Below, piece by piece: positions 22,379 through 32,582 of a DNA stretch of 64,000 nt. The position numbers and the translations under genes were made by a program. The stretch covers positions 50,496,750 to 50,560,749 of the forward strand of contig CM049318.1 in NCBI GenBank assembly GCA_026874595.1, read 5' to 3'. Source of the DNA: Sipunculus nudus. Lineage: Eukaryota > Annelida > Sipuncula > Golfingiida > Sipunculidae. The notes under the pieces are model-generated. The model saw only the letters and a list, made by a program, of their open reading frames with translations, was not told the DNA's origin and searched no databases. How positions within the stretch are numbered: the first letter of the stretch is position 1; each line of letters starts with the position of its first letter.

Positions 22379-23746
22379 ATGACACAGAACAAACAAAGTG
22401 AAGTGAGTAAAGAAACTGAGAAAGACACAAAACTACAGATGCTGAGAAATGTCATAGAAAATGGATGGCCAGATGAGAAATCTAAGGTACCTCAAGACAT
22501 ACAAGACTATTTCAACTTCAGAGAAGAGCTTACAGTTTACAAAGGAATGATACTGAAAGGAGACAGAATTATCATACCAGATAACATGAGAAAACAAATA
22601 CTGAACAAACTCCATTCAGGACACTGGGGCATGGAGAGAACAAAGAGAAGAGCTAAGGAAACTGTATACTGGCTAGGCATAACAAAACACATCGAAAACA
22701 TGGTGAAAAACTGTCAAGCTTGCCAGAAATTCTCAGATGCAAATCAAAAAGAAACCATGAAACCACATGATGTACCAAACAGAGCATGGGAGAAAATTGG
22801 GACAGATTTGTTTCACTACAAGGACAGTGAGTACATAATTCTATGTGATTATTACTCCAAATTCTTTGAAATATACAAATTAAAAGACACACGTGCCACC
22901 ACAATAATTGAGGCAACAAAGTCAATTTTTGCTAGATTTGGAATACCAAAGACTGTTATTAGTGATAATGGTCCACAATACACCTCTATGGCTTACAAGC
23001 AGTTTGCCACAAATTGGAATTTTGAGCATATCACCACAAGTCCTGAGTACCCTCAGAGCAATGGACAAACGGAAAGGGCCGTGAAAACAGCCAAAAGAAT
23101 GTTGTTAAAATCAGAGGAGACTGGATCAGATCCATTTTTGGGTTTATTAGAATATAGAAACACCCCACTAAGTGCAAACATAGGATCACCTGCCCAGCTA
23201 CTAATGAATAAGCGACTCCGTACAACTATACCTACACATGAAAAATTACTTGATCCAGAAGTTCAGATTACTGCTAGAAAAGAACTAAAGAACCGACAAG
23301 TCAAATCACAAGTGCGCTACAACAGAACTGCTAAAGACTTGACAGACCTGCAAGAGGGAGATACAGTTATATTTAGAAAATCTCTTGATCCGAAGGAACC
23401 ATTCAAAAGCGGCACAATATGGAAGAAACTCAACAAATCCAGAGCATACACCATTAGAGACAATAGGGGCCGCATGTATAACAGAAACAGACGTTTCATT
23501 AAAAAATCAGATGTGATGATTAGTGAACCATCATTTGATAATATTAGTGAATACTCGGAGGACACACAGTCAACAGGAAACCGAGACACTGTGACACCAC
23601 AAGCAGAAAGAATGCAAAATGAAACTGTAGCACCACAAACAAATAAGGACTCTGATAAACAACAAAACAATGTGCTAAAGAGTGAAAATTTTAAAACAAG
23701 CAGTGGGAGACTCATAAAGAAACCACTTAGATACAGAGATGATTAA
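22379..23746 (+). CDS. pol: Element B integrase part of pol
   Basis: 455 residues, in frame with the upstream gag-pol. The zinc-binding domain is H79-H82...C112-C115. Catalytic residues appear as GTDLF (D143), ISDNGPQ (D196) and NGQTERA (E232). The C-terminal region is basic and then polar, ending RYRDD at the stop. No chromodomain is evident. The protein would integrate cDNA in the nucleus. All three catalytic residues are present, so only the two upstream stops disable this copy. Confidence 0.9.
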   Translation: MTQNKQSEVSKETEKDTKLQMLRNVIENGWPDEKSKVPQDIQDYFNFREELTVYKGMILKGDRIIIPDNMRKQILNKLHSGHWGMERTKRRAKETVYWLGITKHIENMVKNCQACQKFSDANQKETMKPHDVPNRAWEKIGTDLFHYKDSEYIILCDYYSKFFEIYKLKDTRATTIIEATKSIFARFGIPKTVISDNGPQYTSMAYKQFATNWNFEHITTSPEYPQSNGQTERAVKTAKRMLLKSEETGSDPFLGLLEYRNTPLSANIGSPAQLLMNKRLRTTIPTHEKLLDPEVQITARKELKNRQVKSQVRYNRTAKDLTDLQEGDTVIFRKSLDPKEPFKSGTIWKKLNKSRAYTIRDNRGRMYNRNRRFIKKSDVMISEPSFDNISEYSEDTQSTGNRDTVTPQAERMQNETVAPQTNKDSDKQQNNVLKSENFKTSSGRLIKKPLRYRDD

Positions 23747-23970
23747 TTTCTTATTTTGCATAGCTAAGATTACATTAGTATACACACAAGCACACACACA
23801 AGCACGCGAGCACACAAAATTGAAAGGACAGTTATTTGAACTCTTTTTCATTTAAACTTTTAAAATATTTATTTCGTGAAATTAGTAATACAACAACAAC
23901 AAAAGAACTCATCACTTATTGACTTTGTGAAAATCACTGAATACATGATAATGTTACTTTTCTTTTAAAA

Positions 23971-23986
23971 AAAAAAAAAAGGGAGA
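23971..23986 (+). promoter_or_regulatory. Polypurine tract of element B
   Basis: An A run followed by GGGAGA sits immediately before the 3' LTR. It is the expected plus-strand primer for reverse transcription. Confidence 0.9.
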
Positions 23987-24145
23987 TGTTGCATATCAGA
24001 ATAATGTCACAATAGTTAATGATGTCGCCACCAGATGGCAGCAACAACCGATGACTTGTATATGTATGAGTGATATGACCGCGCAGTAATATAATAAAAT
24101 ATAGTTCCAAAATGGCGTGGTTTGCTTGACACGTGACGCGCAACA
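23987..24145 (+). repeat. 3' LTR of element B
   Basis: 159 bp, TGTTGCAT to GCAACA, followed by the GGGAG duplication. Confidence 0.97.
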
Positions 24146-24205
24146 GGGAGCACACCACACCTGAAACCCAAAGGTCCCTGGTTCAAGCAACGACATACAA
24201 TTTTT
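24146..24205 (+). repeat. tRNA-like (SINE-type) sequence, right half
   Basis: Continues the sequence interrupted at 19351. It has a CCTGGTTCAAGC B-box-like segment (24175-24186) and then TTTTTTTTT (24202-24210), a plausible RNA polymerase III stop. Arm pairing is poor, so it is a pseudogene or SINE rather than a working tRNA. Confidence 0.45.
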
Positions 24206-24210
24206 TTTTG

Positions 24211-24785
24211 TTTCTAATTTTCTTATTGTAAACAATAAATATGTATGTTCTTGTTACAATGTAAATATGTGCATTTACAGGTCCAATTCTAAACTGCATT
24301 CAAGGCTAAGGCGAGTCTGGTGGTGGATGACCGAACTAAATATATATATTATATATAATCTGACCAATCAAAGGGCTCGGATCAGACACTGTTGCCAAAT
24401 GCCTGGTGATAAGCAAAATGGCGTCTGTCACATGCTAGCATGGGTTTCAACATTTTTGTCGACAGTCAAACCTATACATAGGCAAATTCGGTGGTTAAGC
24501 AAATTATAGAGCCTTCAAATATCTATAGATTTCTTGCTCGAAAGGGTGCGACTTTGAGCGATTGAGTTTCCACCAAATGTCTGTCAGTCCAGGCCTGGCC
24601 TCACAGAACGCTGTGCCCCACACCGAGCTGGGAAAAAATGAGTACACGCATTGGACCTTCCACACCGAAAGCCTTGGTGCACTATGCGTCATTGCAAAGC
24701 AGAGGTGAAAAAAAAGTTCAACTTTCTCCGCTTGGCAGCACCACAAAAATTCCCTACGTATATATAAGGTAGTATAAACGATATA
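24211..24785. other. Non-coding interval
   Basis: No domain, repeat or RNA gene recognised. Confidence 0.5.
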
Positions 24786-24786
24786 A

Positions 24787-25240
24787 TTATGACTTTCTTT
24801 TGCATGCGATATCCCAGGGTAAATATGTTTGATCTTTTCCAAATTGACAGGGATTGTTGGTGCCTATGAGGCCTCTATCCCTGTCAAATTTCAGACCTGC
24901 TGAAAATTCAATATGGCCACCAGAGCACATTGGTGATTTTCTTTTGTGCATGATATCCCAAAGAGAATATGTTTTATCTTTCTCGAATTCACAGGGATGA
25001 TTAGTGCCCATGAGGGCTCAGTCCCTACCACATTTCAGACCTTTACAATTTCAGTACAGCCACCAGAGCACAACTGATTATTTTCTCTTTTTACACGTAA
25101 TTCCCAAAAGAGAATATGTTGCATCTTTGTCAGATTCATAGAGATGATTGGTGCCTAGGAGGGCCCCATCTCTATCAAACCTCAGACCTGCCAAAAATTC
25201 AATATGGCTACCAGTGCACAATCAGTGATTTTCTTTCATG
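24787..25240 (+). repeat. Tandem repeat, three units of about 146 bp
   Basis: Units start near 24791, 24934 and 25078, with a partial fourth near 25227. Each contains 'gataTCCCA...AATATGTT', a central inverted repeat, 'TTTCAGACCT' and 'CACCAGAGCACA'. The central inverted repeats are ACAGGGAT/ATCCCTGT (24847-24854, 24877-24884) in unit 1 and ATAGAGAT/ATCTCTAT (25138-25145, 25168-25175) in unit 3. No protein is encoded. Confidence 0.85.
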
Positions 25241-25547
25241 TAAAAAGAGAGTGCATTTGATTTTTTCTCTAATTATGCTGATAAATATGTAAAGACCAGA
25301 AACCTCTACTTTACGGTCAGTGGCATAAGCTTTTGTGAAGGATATTTTCCATATAGAGATTCTTATGTCACCAATATGATGGAATGCTGAGCTTCCGACA
25401 GCTGAGCTCATGATCCTAGAGTATAAGAAGATTATACCAGTGCCATTTTAAAATAAGAGGATAATGATGACATTCTGAACAAGCTTACAGTTTATCCATT
25501 TTATCAGTTACACAACGTAATAGATGTTGTGCCTCAAATGTTGTTCA
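25241..25547. other. Non-coding interval
   Basis: Nothing recognised until the splice-acceptor-like site ending at 25570. Confidence 0.5.
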
Positions 25548-25570
25548 TTATCTGAGTCATATATATTTCA

Positions 25571-26290
25571 GCCTCAGACCAGCAGACCTTGGCAGTAACT
25601 GCAAGTGGACCGCAGGTACAGTCTGTGATAAACAACCAAACGATGGAGGTGACCACAAGAAGACCCATGCATCAGGGTGCCACAAGTGGTTCCAGCAACG
25701 ATTTGAGTCAGACTCTGATATTATTCCTAACAGTGAAGAGGAGTATAGCAATGAGTCAGATTTCTTATATATTTCCAAGTGCAGAAAAACAGTCTACAGA
25801 AAGAAGTCTTATCATGATCATCCTTTCAAAAATTCAGATCCCAATCCTGATAGCCCAGTACAATCAGGCAAAGGCATACATCCTGCTGAAAGAAAAGAAA
25901 GTTCTGGTGTTCTGCTAATAATACCTGTTACAGCGGGATACCACAGAAGCAAAATAGATCCCCAAATTAAAGGAAGTCATATCAGCTTGATTATTCTTCA
26001 GATGGTTCAGATCCTAATGATCCTGATAACACAGTGGAATCAGACATTGCCATGTATTCTTCTGATTTTGATGAAGGATCTGGCACTCTATCAGATGATT
26101 CATTTGTTTTACCTGTTACCACAAGAAACTACAGTGACAAATTAGTTCAGCAAAGGAATTCATATCAGCATAATTCCTCATTTCCTGACAATCCTGTTTA
26201 TACAGTTGAATCATGCATTGCTCATTATTCATCAGAAAGTGCTGAGGAAGGCAAGAAGCTGTTTAACAAATTTGGTTATTTGAACGTCTC
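25571..26290 (+). pseudogene. Unrecognised coding-like exon, possibly gag of element C0
   Basis: Preceded by TATATATTTCAG, an acceptor-like site ending at 25570. One frame to about 25920 encodes a Cys/His-bearing stretch and then a long acidic, Ser/Asp-rich segment (KWFQQRFESDSDIIPNSEEE). After one shift, 26034-26300 continues in the same style, with a loosely repeated block (PDN-x-V-ES-x-IA-x-YSS appearing twice). It then runs directly into RT thumb sequence. I do not recognise it. It may be gag of the Gypsy element that follows, or a host exon carrying the insertion. Confidence 0.4.
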
Positions 26291-27580
26291 GCTGCTGTAA
26301 TCAAAAGATTACATCAGGTGGGACTCACACTGAATCCTGGTAAATGCCAATTCAACATGAACAGACTTATTTTCATGGGCATTCTGCTTTCCCAAAAAGG
26401 TATCAGCCCAACGAAGAGAGGGTCAAAGCAGTAGTAGAGGTGAGAGAACCAGCAAACGCATCAGAGGTAAGAAGTTTCTTAGGGCTTGTGGGGTTCAGCA
26501 GTGGTGGCAAGGGATGGATAGGGCCACAGAGAGATACTGTAGATCTTGTCATGGCTGCCAACTCGTTGCACGACCTGATTCTTCCAAACAACTTAGAATG
26601 AGTTCTCTACCAGATGGTCCTTGGCAGGATTTGGCCTCTGACCCATTAGGACCACTTCTGTCAGGACACTATATACTGGAAGTAGCAGACTATTTCAGTT
26701 GGTACAACAAGTACGACATCTTAACATCAACCACAGCTGATAAAGTGATAGACTGTCTTGAGGAAATATTCAGTCGCCTTGGGCTCCCAATTACCATCAA
26801 ATCTGATAACAGGCCCCAGTTCCTTTCAAATGAATTTGCTGAGTACTGCCAGGCTAATGGAATGAAACATCTCAAGGTGACGGCCAAGATGGGCTCAAAA
26901 AAATGGGGGGGGGGGGGGGGGTGGAACGTCAAAATGTCTCCATCCTGAAAAAAATACGCATAGCGCAGGCTGAAAATACAGACTGGCGAAAAGAACTTGA
27001 AATATGCTGCCAAGTATCGCGCTCTGGAACATCCATCAACAGGCAGAAGTCCAGCAGAACTTCTGTTTGGGAGAAAGATGTGTGGTAAGATTCCAGAATT
27101 CCAGCTAGACAGTTTTGAGGCTAACAGGGAGGTGCGTGACACAAATTCCTAAAATAAATGGAAAGCTTTAACCTATGCAGACTCACGGCGAAATGCACAG
27201 TATTCAGATGTTAATGTTGGTGATGAAGTGTTGGTCCAGCACAAACTATAACCCTGATCTATACGTTGTTATCAGTAAGAACGGAAACCTTGTCTCGGTT
27301 GAGTCTCAGAGTGGAGACAGATATTCCAGAAACACTACATTTGTTAAAAAGTTTGTACGGCGAGTTGAAGCCACCAGTGAACCAGAACCTGTGACCTCGC
27401 CAGTGAATGAAAACTGTGATCAGCCTGAAACTGAACCCACCAAAGAGATCAGTGACCTAAATGTGCGAGATAGACCTCGACGACAGGCAGCAGTACCTTC
27501 TAGATATAAGGACTTTGTTATGACCTATGTTGCTTTCCGGGCTTTGTCGTCTATAAGAGACTGGTGTTTATTAGTATAAC
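26275..27580 (+). pseudogene. pol: Gypsy element C0, deleted pol (RT thumb joined to integrase)
   Basis: RT thumb sequence (26278-26505, with LNPGKCQF and LGLVGFS) is fused to integrase at about 26505, removing RNase H and the zinc domain start. Integrase then shows CRSCHGCQLV (CC pair), a LASDPLGP first-Asp block, IKSDNRPQFLS (second Asp) and a core ending near 26885. A G run (26905-26921) follows and the C-terminal domain continues to 27580 through several shifts. It is plainly non-functional. The 3' LTR at 27764 belongs to it. Confidence 0.8.
26905..26921. repeat. Poly-G tract inside integrase remnant
   Basis: A run of about 17 G interrupts the integrase frame. It may be a local expansion or a sequencing or assembly weak point. 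Confidence 0.85.
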
Positions 27581-27763
27581 ATATTTTCAGAGCAATACAT
27601 AAGCAGGACTTGGTTATTATCATGCATACTATACTTTCGCTGATCTCCTTGTGATAACCATATGCATCAACGGTACCCTTTTATTACGTTTAAACGTGTA
27701 GAATAGTTACCTGTAACTGCCTAATACTTAAAAATAGACTCCAGATTTAAAAAAGGGGAGAGA

Positions 27764-27946
27764 TGTTATGTATCAGTTTACCAACCGTCCCCCTATGAGA
27801 CGGTGGGACGTGGTATAGAGCCTCGCTGTGAAGTGGAATATGGATATATTAAAAATAAGGTTTTAACTGTTTGATCAGCGTTATCGTTTCTCGGATTTAA
27901 TTCAGGTTTAATCCATATATATTGAGTCACAGACAATATTACAACA
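27764..27946 (+). repeat. 3' LTR of element C0
   Basis: Begins TGTTATG right after a polypurine tract (AAAAAAGGGGAGAGA, 27749-27763) and ends TTACAACA. It is 183 bp long. No matching 5' LTR is present in the window. The next bases, CCCTG, would be the right target duplication. Confidence 0.8.
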
Positions 27947-28320
27947 CCCTGCTGTTTCACTGTGACCTCTATTAGTGTTTGTTTGTATATTATTTATTTA
28001 TATATTTGTTATTATTGCTGTTAAAACTTCAAAATGAAGTGAAAATGAAATGTATGCATGTTTTAAGACTTGTAAATTCATGTTATGCTGTTACATTTTG
28101 TTATTGTTGAATTTTCATGATCCTTTACAAATACTTGCAAATTCATGTTATGCTGTTGCACTTGGTTATTGTTGAATTTTTATGATCATTAACAAATATA
28201 CTTTTTGTTGAACCAGGGACCTAGGGCTTTTATTCAAGAATAAACTTCTAATTATGCATTCAAATTAAACTAGTGACCTATTTGTTATGGCTAAAATATT
28301 ACACTATAGACCTTTGTACA
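27947..28320. other. Non-coding interval
   Basis: Contains a local duplication of about 60 bp around 'caaattcatgttatgctgtt' (28073 and 28137). No genes were recognised. Confidence 0.6.
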
Positions 28321-28347
28321 TTTGTTCATTTTTTTTTTCTATTTTAG

Positions 28348-28489
28348 GTATGAAGTCCTCCAGTGTGGTGATTTAGAGAAACTGATTAGAAAACAAAAAG
28401 AACCTACAGATTCCCCAATATACTTTGTTACCACAGAGGACACCTTTGACATAATAAAGTGAGCCCATGTTTCAACTGGACATGGAGGG
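28348..28489 (+). pseudogene. KRBA2-like integrase-domain exon, left part
   Basis: A strong acceptor (T-rich tract, then TATTTTAG ending at 28347) opens a frame encoding YEVLQCGDLEKLI and then the first half of an HHCC zinc-binding motif (HVSTGHGG, near 28467-28489). Here element C interrupts the reading. The frame resumes at 32588. The family is the integrase-domain proteins annotated in animals as KRAB-A domain-containing protein 2-like, derived from transposon integrases. The assignment rests on remembered family pattern. Confidence 0.6.
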
Positions 28490-28629
28490 TGTAATATATT
28501 AGTGGCAGACACCAATCTATTTTATAGTTTCATGAATGAGACATAGAAGGCGCCATTAGCAGGTTGGACTAATAAATGTATTCTTGTGGATCTGGTGTTG
28601 CTCCAGGCATTTACACCTAATACATAAGA
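28490..28629 (+). repeat. 5' LTR of element C
   Basis: 140 bp from TGTAATAT to ACATAAGA, with AATAAA at 28571-28576. The end is defined by the target duplications. It closes in GA rather than the usual CA. TGGGCGAAGGGG follows as the presumptive primer-binding site. Confidence 0.88.
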
Positions 28630-28743
28630 TGGGCGAAGGGGAGTCAAAAAGTTTGGACCCGACGTTCGTGCAACTGTTTTTCTCAATGTGTAGACATCGA
28701 TTCAGTGTTTTAGTTTGGCTGCTAGTCATCTTCCTGGGCACTT

Positions 28744-29220
28744 TTGGTGGCACAACCCTGTCCAAGACGAAACCACGAGAAACCAATATGGCGGCTGCTA
28801 CATTGGTTGCGTGGGCGGAGATATGGAAGAAAACTAAAATGCTATCATTGTGGAGGAAACCACATGGCTCACAAGTGTGTTCACAGAAAGACAAAGTGCT
28901 ACAAATGTGATAAAATCGGACACTTGGCAAACAAGTGCAAGACCAAGGATAAGAACTCTGTGTCAGTTAATCATAATAATAAACCTTCTAGAAAACCTAA
29001 GAGTAAAACGCATGCCAAAGTGAAATATGTGACTGAAGTGGACTCTGAATCAGATAGAGACTCTGATAATGGAACCTTGGGTTTATATAAAATTGTTACT
29101 GATGCTAATGATGATGATAATGTTCATACAGATGGAGGTTATTTTGTGACCATGAAGATCAATGGTCAACAGTGTGAGATGCAACTAGATACAGCAGCAG
29201 ACTTTACTGTCATGAGTTAA
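28744..29220 (+). pseudogene. gag: Element C residual gag and protease
   Basis: Only the nucleocapsid end of gag survives, beginning about 160 bases after the LTR. Two zinc knuckles are present: CYHCGGNHMAHKC (28851-28889) and CYKCDKIGHLANKC (28899-28940). An acidic linker follows, then the protease site QLDTAAD near 29185. The frame ends at TAA 29218-29220 and shifts before RT. The capsid region is missing, so this copy could move only with gag supplied by another element. Confidence 0.82.
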
Positions 29221-29290
29221 ACTGTGTATGATGCTCACTGGAAACACATCCCTATGAATGAGTCTAATGTGAAATTGAAAGGCTATACAG

Positions 29291-30259
29291 GTGAGGTTAT
29301 TAAGGTTTGTTGGTGAGATATCTTGTGATGTTGAGTACAAGAATCACAGAGCTGTGTTACCAATGGTAATAGCGGATCATCCAGGTAGACCAACATTACT
29401 TGGTAGAAATAGGTTGAATGTTATTAAGCTTGATTTGGCTGAAATATTCACTGTGAAGGTAAACAATAATGCAAAGGAGCGACTAGAGTTGCTGTTACGC
29501 AGACCGAGTCATTTGTTTCAAGATAGCTATGAAGGGATGAAAGGCTTTGAGGCACACATCAGAGTACGCCCTGATGCCAAGCCTGTGTTTTGTAAACCTA
29601 GAAGGGTACCATATTCACTTAGAGAGGCAGTAGAGAAGGAGATTGATAAATTAGAGAGACATGGGGTGATTGTAAAAGCAGAAAAATCTGATTGGGCAAC
29701 CCCGGTAGTAGTTATCCCAAAAGCAGATAAATCTGTAAGACTCTGTGGGGACTATAAAGTCACTATTAATCAGGCAGTAGATGATGAACAGTATACACTA
29801 CCAACCACACAAGATTTGTATGTAGAATTGGGGGGATCAAAGGTCTTCTCTAAAATGGATTTATCACATGCTTATGCACAGTTGAGTGTAGATCAACAAA
29901 GTCAGAAATACCTTACTATAAATACACATAAGGGTTTATACATTTATATCAAACTTCCATATGGAGTTAAGTCTGCTCCTAAGTTATTCCAGGCTAAAAT
30001 GGACCAGATGCTGCAGGGGGTACCAAAATGTGTGTGTAAACAAGATGACATATTAATTGGTGGTGATAATCCTGAGGAAAACCTAGAGATTTTAGAGGAA
30101 GTCCTGAATCGGTTAAACAAACACAATGTCCATTTGAAATTGGCCAAATGTGAATTCTTGAAATCTGAGGTAGTATATTTAGGTTTTCAGTTGCATGCTG
30201 AAGGAGTTAGACCTGTAGAGTCCAAGATTGAAGCAGTAAAAAAAGGCACCAGTGCCTAA
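29291..30259 (+). pseudogene. pol: Element C protease end and reverse transcriptase
   Basis: Contains LLGRNRL (protease end), CGDYKVTIN, the KMDLSHAYAQL block and LPYGVKSAP. At the catalytic loop it reads QDDILIGG, so the residue before the Asp pair differs from the usual Y-x-DD context. The frame runs into the thumb and ends at 30259 near a run of A. Confidence 0.85.
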
Positions 30260-30336
30260 AAATGTCTAAGAGTTGAGATCAATATTATCACCAATTTTTT
30301 GAAGATTTAGCTACCACCTTAGAGCCATTACATGAG

Positions 30337-30774
30337 TTGTTGAAGAAAAATGATAGGTGGATATGGTCAAAGGCTTGTCAAGCTGCTTATGAGACTTGTA
30401 AACAAAGGTTAACCAGCGATAGTATTTTGGTTCATTATGATCAAAAAAGTGAGCTCAGATTAGCTTGTGATGCTTTGTCCTATGGCCTTGGGGCTTTAAT
30501 CAGCCACATAATGGACAATGGAGAAGAAAGGCGTATTGCATTTGCCTCACGGACAATGACAAAAAGTGAACGTAATTACTCTCAGATAGAGAGAGAGGCA
30601 CTTTCTATAATCTTTGGAATTAAAAAATTTCATGATTATCTGTATGGACGGAAGTTCACTTTGATACCCGATTACAAACCATTGGTGGCTATATTAGGGC
30701 CCAAAACTGGAATCCCCACATTAGCTGCTGCTAGGATGCAAAGATGGGCTTTGATGTTGTCAGCCTTATGAGTA
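30337..30774 (+). pseudogene. pol: Element C RNase H
   Basis: Resumes after a frame break with the thumb end (LHELLKKNDRWIW), then LACDALSYGLGALI (first Asp), SRTMTKSERNYSQIEREAL (Glu) and IPDYKPL (Asp). The last conserved block (CDALSRLPNPDY) lies just past the stop, in another frame. Confidence 0.82.
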
Positions 30775-30857
30775 CACCATAGAGTATAGGACTTCCTCAC
30801 AGCATTCTAACTGTGATGCACTTTCAAGATTACCAAACCCAGATTATTGTAACATAG

Positions 30858-32315
30858 GTGTGGACAAAGGTATTTTTTTGTGTAAAGACCATTGATGATG
30901 GGTTTCCATTACTTGCTCAAGATGTAGCAAAAGCCACCAGAGTTAATCCTGTGTTGAGTAACGTTTTCAACTATGTTCTAAGAGTTTGGCCTAATCATTG
31001 TACAGAAGAATGCCTTAAACCATTTTATCAGAGGAGACATGAATTGTCCTGTGAGGAAGGTTGCATTTTATGGGGCAACAGAGTTGTAATTCCGCCTAAG
31101 TTTAGAGAGAAAGTTCTAGAGGAGCTGCACTGGGAACATCCTGGTGTATGCAGCCTGAAGGCCATAGCAAGGTCATATGTGTGGTGACCAAAAATGGATC
31201 ACCAAATTGAGATAAAAGTTAAAGAGTGCAATGTATGTCAAGGGGTGAGAAAAATTCCACCAACATTGCCACCATATCCATAGGCATGGCCTGTTATACC
31301 TTTTCAAAGGGTACATGTTGATTTTTTTTAATATGAGAAGAAGTTCTTTTTGTTTCCGGTGGATAGTCATTCTAAATGGGTTGACATAAAGCATATGTAT
31401 AACACTAATGCTGAAAGAACTTGTGATGAGCTTAGATTAATATTTGCTGAACATGGGCTACCAGAACAAGTGGTGTCCAACTATGGACCACAATTTACTT
31501 CCAAGAAATTTGCTGAGTTAATGTCTAAGAATGGTTTTAAACATACTTTAGTGGCTCCATATCATCTTGCATCTAATGGTGCTGCTGAAAGAGCAGTTAG
31601 AGTAGTTAAAGAAGCATTTACTAAACAAGTGATTCAGGGAAAGGAGAATAGATCTCTCAAGCATAGAATAGCTGATTTTCTGTTTAGATACAGAGTTACC
31701 CCACACAGTGTGACTGGTAAAAGTCCAGCTGAGCTGATGACTAAAAGACAGTTCAGAACTAGACTGAGTTTAGTAGAACCTGATATGGCTAAACATGTTG
31801 AAATGAAACTGACCAGACAAAAGTTTCAACATGATGGGTCAAAGGTGGGAAGAAAGTTTAAGGTTAATGATATTGTGTGTGTGAAGAACAGCACTGCAAA
31901 TTCCAAAGCTGAGAAATGGTTGTTAGGAAGAATAGTGGAAGTTAAAGGACCCAGGTATTATGTGGTTAAGATAGAGAATTCTACTCAAATGGTTCATGCT
32001 GATCATATGATTTTAGCCAGTGATGTAAAAACATTGCCATTTGAAGTGGTTAGAGGTCAGCAGAGTGAAGTGACACCTGTTTCAGGAGTATGTGAGGACC
32101 TTTCTGTTCCTGTAATGCTAGATAAGACTGTAGATCTTAAGACTGATAATAATACCTCTGAAACTGTAGAGACAGTTAATCCAAATATTGATGTCACTGC
32201 TGGGGGTTCATCAGATATTATACATGAAGATAGAACTGTTCCTTGTCAGTTAGAATCAATACCTTTAAGAAGGTCAAGCAGAACTGTTAAACCAGTACGG
32301 AAGATGAATCTTTAA
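30858..32315 (+). pseudogene. pol: Element C integrase
   Basis: A zinc-binding region (HWEHPGVCSLK near 31127, then CNVCQG near 31229) is followed by a frame break at 31187. The long frame 31350-32315 holds the core. It includes the first-Asp region upstream (VHVDFF near 31310, broken by a stop). The second-Asp block reads SNYGPQFTS (about 31479-31505), where Asp-Asn has become Asn-Tyr, so a catalytic Asp is lost. The AAERAVR glutamate block and an unusually well preserved C-terminal domain follow. Confidence 0.82.
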
Positions 32316-32442
32316 TTATTAATGTTTAATGTACCATGTAATGTGTGTATGGAGGTATATACTGGTATATGAATGTACCTTGTTTATTTTTGTTATGATG
32401 TTGCATGACCACCTCCAATGGTTCTTTCCTAGGGGAGATCAG

Positions 32443-32582
32443 TGTAATATATTAGTGGCAGACGCCAATCTATTTTATAGTTTCATGAATGAGACACAGA
32501 AGGCGCCACTAGCGGGTTGGACTAATAAATGTATTCTTGTGGATCTGGTGTTGCTCCAGTCATTTACACAAAATACATAAGA
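32443..32582 (+). repeat. 3' LTR of element C
   Basis: 140 bp, preceded by a purine-rich AGGGGAGATCAG and followed by the GAGGG duplication. Confidence 0.88.

Larger units (their letters stand above)
19352..24145 (+). mobile_element. Ty3/Gypsy LTR retrotransposon B, nearly intact
   Basis: A 4,794-bp element with 159-bp LTRs at both ends, a PBS, one long gag-pol frame, a polypurine tract and a 5-bp target duplication GGGAG (19347-19351 and 24146-24150). The LTRs differ at only three positions, all transitions, so insertion was fairly recent. The coding frame (19718-23746) is continuous except for two in-frame stops (22148 and 22376). Domain order gag, protease, RT, RNase H, integrase is that of Gypsy. 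Similarity to element D suggests a Mag-like lineage, which is inference. Confidence 0.95.
28490..32582 (+). mobile_element. Ty3/Gypsy LTR retrotransposon C
   Basis: 4,093 bp bounded by 140-bp LTRs and a perfect 5-bp duplication GAGGG (28485-28489 and 32583-32587). The LTRs differ at seven positions (5%), so it is older than B and D. Protease, RT, RNase H and integrase are present in order, but most of gag is deleted. The element lies within a KRBA2-like exon, splitting its zinc-binding motif. Confidence 0.93.
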
